Assembly: GCA_930367215.1 (NCBI GenBank)
Contig: OV884057.1
Location: 265,316,339-265,380,338 of the forward strand
Length of the DNA stretch: 64,000 bases
Reading direction: 5' to 3'
DNA from: Pollenia angustigena
Taxonomy: Eukaryota > Arthropoda > Insecta > Diptera > Polleniidae
Shown here: one piece after another, positions 59,711 to 64,000 of the stretch
How positions within the stretch are numbered: position 1 is the stretch's first letter
Layout of the letters: each line of letters begins with the position of its first letter
Made by a program: the position numbers and the translations under genes
The notes under the pieces: generated by a model
Told to the model about the DNA's origin: nothing
The model's input: only the letters and a program-made list of their open reading frames with translations
The model's database searches: none

Positions 59711-60597
59711 TTCAGTTTGTCAATAGTATACTATTATATATATATATATATTATACATATATGAAATTATAACGAAACCTTGATATAACTTTTTTTTATT
59801 TATATAAGTTTTGCATTTGGCTTTTTAATTATGTATGCAAATAAATTAGACCTGCAAAAAAATTTTGTAATTGAAACTCACTGATTTTAATTTTGAAATT
59901 CAATCGGATAGCGGGAAACCGAGCTGGAAATCTTTCAAAAAATTAAAAATGGGGTGAAGAATACCACTAATTGGGGTGTACCGAGAATTATTACTTTTTT
60001 TTTTATACCATTAAAAAAATTCTCCAATATATGTTTGAGAGCACAGAAAAAATTAAAAATTTTCTCTAATCACCAATTTTATACCAAATTCATAGAATCA
60101 AGCAACCCATTTGTTGATTTTGCACCTATTACCAAAATGATTATATTGATTACTAAAAATTTTATATTTTAAGGATTTTTTTTTCAATAAATGATTTTTT
60201 TAATTTTAATTACAAAAATGATCAAAAAACTTTGCCGTTTCAAACAATGTGTTGATTGATTTTGACAATTTCCAACAACAAGTACACAAGTTAAAATTAT
60301 ATTATTTTAAATGAAAAAATTTTTTTGTTATTTGATTATTGTTTTAATTAAAAATCAATTTTAAAACAACTAAAATGTTAATTAAATCAAAATTATATTT
60401 TTAATATTCGTTCAACAAAAAAAAATAATTGATTCAATCATTACATTAATTAACCCAATAAAAAATTTTATCATTTTGCGAAGCACTAAAGGTACATTTA
60501 AAAAAATAAGTGCACAATTATGTAAAGTAAGTGAAAGAACTCTCAACAACTTTTATAAAAAAAAATAACATTTCAAGTGCAACGGCATTCCCTTACT
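59711..60597. other. Spacer, no gene seen
   Basis: TATATATATATATAT near 59735. The remainder is AT-rich. Confidence 0.4.
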
Positions 60598-60823
60598 ACG
60601 AAGCAGGTTTGTAAGGGAGAATACTAAAAGATAACTGTATCAAAACATTCAGTGTGTAAAGCTGATCGTTACATCCAACAATTATTATGTGCGCTGAATA
60701 ATGCGCTTTATGTGTCAAAAATGTATTGCTTCAAAGTGGGAACTCGCCATATAAAATTCATGTCTTCCGTAAGCCCAATGGTAAGCGAAACTTTTATGTT
60801 TCTCCCTTACAAACCTGCTTCGT
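60598..60823. mobile_element. MITE with ACGAAGCAGGTTTGTAAGGG ends
   Basis: ACGAAGCAGGTTTGTAAGGG plus AGAA on the left is exactly mirrored by TTCT plus CCCTTACAAACCTGCTTCGT on the right. It is 226 bp, and the middle is not AT-extreme. The target duplication is not clear. The clean 24-bp ends suggest a young insertion. Confidence 0.65.
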
Positions 60824-61101
60824 TGGAAGCTCCATTTTTTATTGGGAAGTTTAAATACTTTTTAAATAATTTTTTAATTGATAAAAAATTACTAATAATT
60901 TTTTCTGTGAGGTGTGATGTATAATCACCTTTCTAATAAAGTACAAAACAGTTACAGCGATCAGGAAGCAGGAAAGTTTTTCAAATTTTTTGTGCGATAT
61001 ATGAAAAAAACGAAAACATTGACACATTTCTTTGCACATTTTTCATTAAAAAGATATTTCGACATTCATATTAATTAAAATAACTTTGTATAAAATGTAT
61101 A

Positions 61102-61226
61102 CAGTCACAGCTCAGCTTTCTAAATCGAATTGAGTGACGGATTCGAAATTTGTGTGGTCGTTATACACTCGATTTGTGAACATGTTTATGAAAAAAATAA
61201 ATGAGATATATTTTGAGTTGTGACTG
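61102..61226. mobile_element. 125-bp MITE with CAGTCACA ends
   Basis: CAGTCACAGCTCA at the left and TGAGTTGTGACTG at the right are inverted ends, with TA at the left flank and TT at the right. AAATCGAATTGAGTG / TACACTCGATTTGTG pair inside. CAGT ends point to the Tc1 group. Confidence 0.6.
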
Positions 61227-61274
61227 TTAATGATTTAGTGTGCTATAAGATTTTTTAAAACGAAAAAAAAAAAA

Positions 61275-62640
61275 AACAAGTAAGAGTGCTTTATTCCGAA
61301 TCTAATATATCGTTCACCATGGTGTGCTTTGCTACCCCGCGGGTAATCTTTAGATATACAAACATTTTATTTTTGGTGCTGCGCCCATTTCTCCAAGCCA
61401 GCCCACCTACTTGTTTCAGGTGTCTTGTAGTGGTATCCAAGCTAATTGTACTGAAATATGTAATTATTTTGTTGTTTTTTGAGGGGTGGCAGGCCCACTT
61501 ATCCAATAGCACACACTTTTTGACGGATCTTGTGTATTGACAACCCAGCTTTGTGTACCAAATCTGGACAATTTTTCTCCTACCGTTCTATAAAAAAATA
61601 AAGGTTGTGCTACGCCTACTTCTCCAATCATGTTCACTTTTTGCCAGCTGTCACGAACTGACATCAACGCTACTTGTACCAATTTTGGAAACTTTTATTG
61701 ATTGATACCAGGTTTGTCAGATTTTTTTGAGCTCCTTCGCCAAATCGGATTTTCAGAAATCGCCAAAAATCGCCAAACGTCAATTTTGTTCATTGTTAAA
61801 TTTTGCATACAAAAAAGGCAAGTATAATATTTCAGTCAAAAATCTCTAAAAACTGAGAAAAAAATTTAAAAAGGTCGCCGAAAGTAAATTTTTCTTTGTT
61901 TCTATTTTTTAAATAATACCTATCAAATGGAGATCACATGTTCGGTTACAAAAACTTAAATTAAGTACACAAGTCTATAAGATCGTATACATCCGCCTCA
62001 ACGATTTCATTACTGGTATTTTTACCTGCAGTCATACTATTAGAAATAAAAAGTGACTGAATATAAAATTCACTTAAAATGATAACAAAACAAAAATCAT
62101 GTGAAAAAAAGCTGGCAGATTTTTTTTTAATTAAATGGAAAAATAGCCAAGTAAACCGCCAGTTATATAAAAAATCTTCAAAATAGTCGCCAAATGGAAA
62201 ATCCCACCGCTTGAAAATCGCCACGTTTTGCGAGAAATCGCCATATCTGACAGCCCTGATTGATACTAGTATTGATAACCAAGATGTTTGTACCTTGTTG
62301 GAAAGCTTTGAATGGATATGGATGAATGGATAAAGAGGAAGTCGTGTTTTTTTTTTTGCTAATTTCTCAGCCATTTATGATCCGATCTGGCTGAATTTCA
62401 ATATCAAACAATTCGGATCTATATAATGTAAATGTATAACAACCTAGTCCCTCTCTGACCTGGGGTCTTCGGAAAATCCATTTTCACGGACAGATGGACA
62501 TCGTTAAATCAACTCCGCTCCCAAAAATGTATATATTTTATAGGGTCTAAGATCAATATTGTAGAAAATACAAATGGAATGACAAACTTATCTGTACGCT
62601 TCATCTGTGGTATTCTTAACACATTCTTTGCATGCATTTC
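61275..62640. repeat. Repeat E variant, split by hAT MITE F2
   Basis: AACAAGTAAGAGTGCTTTATTC at the left is an E terminus. GCGCCCATTTCTCCAAGCC, GGCCCACTTATCCAATAGC and CGCCTACTTCTCCAATCATG are diverged internal tandem units. After F2 it resumes (CCGATCTGGCTGAATTTC, ACGGACAGATGGACATCG, ATTTTATAGGGTCTAAGATC). Confidence 0.6.
61709..62258 (-). mobile_element. hAT MITE F2 with exact 8-bp duplication
   Basis: CAGGTTTGTCAGATTTTTTTG to ATATCTGACAGCCCTG, flanked by ATTGATAC at 61701-61708 and 62259-62266. On the minus strand it encodes SNSMTAGKNTSNEI and then VEADVYDLIDLCT plus stop at 61961, matching F1 with three silent and two replacement differences over the shared 17 codons and stop. It is 550 bp and non-autonomous. 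It interrupts repeat E. Confidence 0.85.
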
Positions 62641-63067
62641 CGTTATACGATTGATTTTTTAATTTTACTCCAGTGCGTGCCAAATACGTACTAAAAAACT
62701 AAATTACACCCATTAAAAAATAGTTTTTTTGATCAAGTCCCTGTTTCTCTAAACTACAAGTAAAATATATTTGAAACAACAATTGTAAAATTAATAAAAT
62801 TTCTTAACAAAATCTTTTATTTTGGTATGTCTGTGTAGGAATCTTAATTACTGGGTAAATGCACAGTGTATCTTTAAAGATACAACCAGTTTTTTATAAA
62901 TAACTTCAACAAAAAATTAAAAAAAGCAGTTATTTTCTATTTACATTTTGACACAATATATATTTTTTTTGAAGAAAATCGGTGACTTTGGGCATTTAAG
63001 GGTTAACGTATTTCACTTGTAGATTTGTAACTTGTAGTTTTGAGCAACAGGGCCCAGGTCTAATATA
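62641..63067. other. Spacer, no gene seen
   Basis: AT-rich DNA up to the Tc1 terminus. Confidence 0.4.
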
Positions 63068-64000
63068 CAGTTAAGGACTTTAGTTTACATACATCCTAAT
63101 ATTTTGCTATTTTTGGGAATTGGTAAGGATATCGAAAAAATGTTGTATGCAATATTAAAACCAAAATACATAAACACTTTTATTTATGGTAAAATAAACA
63201 TAACAAAAGCAATAATAACAAGAAAATAAAAACTTCAATGTAGAAAAGTGTACGTTATAAAACTACTTACGTTATAAAACGTTAACAAATTTTCTGTAAT
63301 ATCCGGAGCTATTTCGTCCGACCACTGTTTAAAGCATTTTTTGGGCTTTCACGGCTGCTGATTTAATATTTTCTGATTTTCTTGCCAAAAACATTCCTAT
63401 ATGAGTTAAATCAGGTGATTGTGGTGGGGAATTAAGTTGTCTAAGAGCATAATATAGAAGCCATCCGCGAACAAAGTGAGCCGTATACTTATAATCATTG
63501 TCTTGCTGGAAAATTCAATACTCCAGTTCTCAATCAATTGTTTCAAATTATGTTCCAAGATTTTCTTATAACGATAACGGTCCATTGTGCCTTTAATTAA
63601 AATCAAAATACCACATCCAAATGATGCCATGCTTTACCAAACCATAACACTGCCACCTCTATATTTACATCTACGGCTGTGCAGTGTTCTCTCCAAACTT
63701 TGGAACAGCCATCGCTTCCAAAAATATTGTATTTACTCTCGTAAGGAAATAAGAATCGTTTAAAAGTTGGTATTCTTATTATTAATATATGTTTTGGCAA
63801 GTTCAAGACGGATCTTTCGGGATTTGGCAGATATAAGTAAGTGGTTATTTAAGCACAACTCTGCTTTGCAAGGTTCGTTGTATAGTTTTTGAGTAGACAC
63901 TCTAGTTGGAATATTTTTTTAGAGTGATCCGCCAGTTTTAGGGCACTAATTTTCGGATCCATATTTACTTTTTTAAGAATGCTGTTACATCGCATCGTAA
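63068..64000 (-). mobile_element. Tc1-type transposon, broken transposase, cut by window edge
   Basis: CAGTTAAGGACTTTAG at 63068, next to TA, is the terminal inverted repeat. Minus-strand transposase pieces, in order from the right edge, are VSTQKLYNEPCKAEL and SAKSRKIRLELAK (end of the DNA-binding region), RFLFPYESKYNIFGSDG with KVWREH (first catalytic block), GTMDRYRYKKILEHNL, FQQDNDYKYTAHFVRGWL (second Asp block), PPQSPDLTHIGMFLARK (third block) and DEIAPDITENLLTFYN (C-terminus). At least three frame changes join them. The usual SDES is PYES and the expected Glu after PDL is missing, so two of three catalytic acids are lost. It is a dead copy. Confidence 0.85.

Noticed and set aside
61961..62374. 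137-codon minus-strand frame
   Set aside because: It reads through the flanking repeat E, the MITE F2 terminus and then inner DNA. Only its last ~27 codons resemble a real (transposase) coding end.

Overview
The window is AT-rich, repeat-dense nuclear DNA from an insect. A higher (brachyceran) fly is most likely. The evidence is a jockey-type and a LOA/R1-like non-LTR retrotransposon fragment, a Tc1-type transposase, the dispersed repeat whose ends read TATACCCTCCACC / GAGGGTAT with a TTCGGC-GCCGAA stem, and polyA/T-rich spacers with GTAAGT splice donors. The species assignment is inference. There are no bacterial operons, rRNA or CRISPR arrays.

Only two stretches look like host protein-coding sequence, both on the + strand. 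One is a 964-nt Ser/Asn-rich exon (ATG 30444, donor at 31408). The other is a 127-nt exon with a His run (ATG 55166, donor at 55293). Both open with an ATG, both end at a GTAAGT donor, and both leave one base of a split codon (phase 1). They fit best as alternative first coding exons of one long gene whose shared 3' exons lie beyond 64000, although they could belong to two genes. I do not recognise the protein.

Almost everything else is transposon debris, much of it nested. At 3.5-6.9 kb, TA-flanked MITEs of family A (ends CACTGAAAG) carry an internal tRNA-like, A-tailed segment, and one copy sits inside another. At 10.3-13.8 kb there is a four-level nest: dispersed repeat E > CACGC-ended element D > family A > repeat B. 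Two compact hairpins lie at 17.0-17.4 kb. A 1.3-kb hAT-type element with an 8-bp target duplication is at 18.0-19.3 kb. At 28.7-30.3 kb, MITE G holds a hAT element that holds MITE H, and the nest ends 142 bp before the Ser/Asn-rich exon's ATG.

Further right, a degraded protein pseudogene lies at 33.0-33.6 kb, a LOA-like retrotransposon tail at 37.4-37.9 kb, and a jockey tail with its target duplication at 43.9-44.3 kb. A 2.8-kb element with many copies of AGTCGGCA, holding two family D MITEs, is at 46.2-49.0 kb. hAT MITEs with exact 8-bp duplications are at 50.3-51.0 and 61.7-62.3 kb; both keep the coding end of a presumed transposase. A TA-flanked 1.2-kb element is at 55.6-56.8 kb, a tRNA-like SINE candidate at 57.1 kb, and a broken Tc1 element runs off the right edge from 63.07 kb. 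From about 42.9 to 56.2 kb the DNA is visibly enriched in TAGGTA/TACCTA words that are scarce to the left.

No operon-like or novel defence-type system is present. The notable content is repeat biology and the unidentified two-promoter gene.
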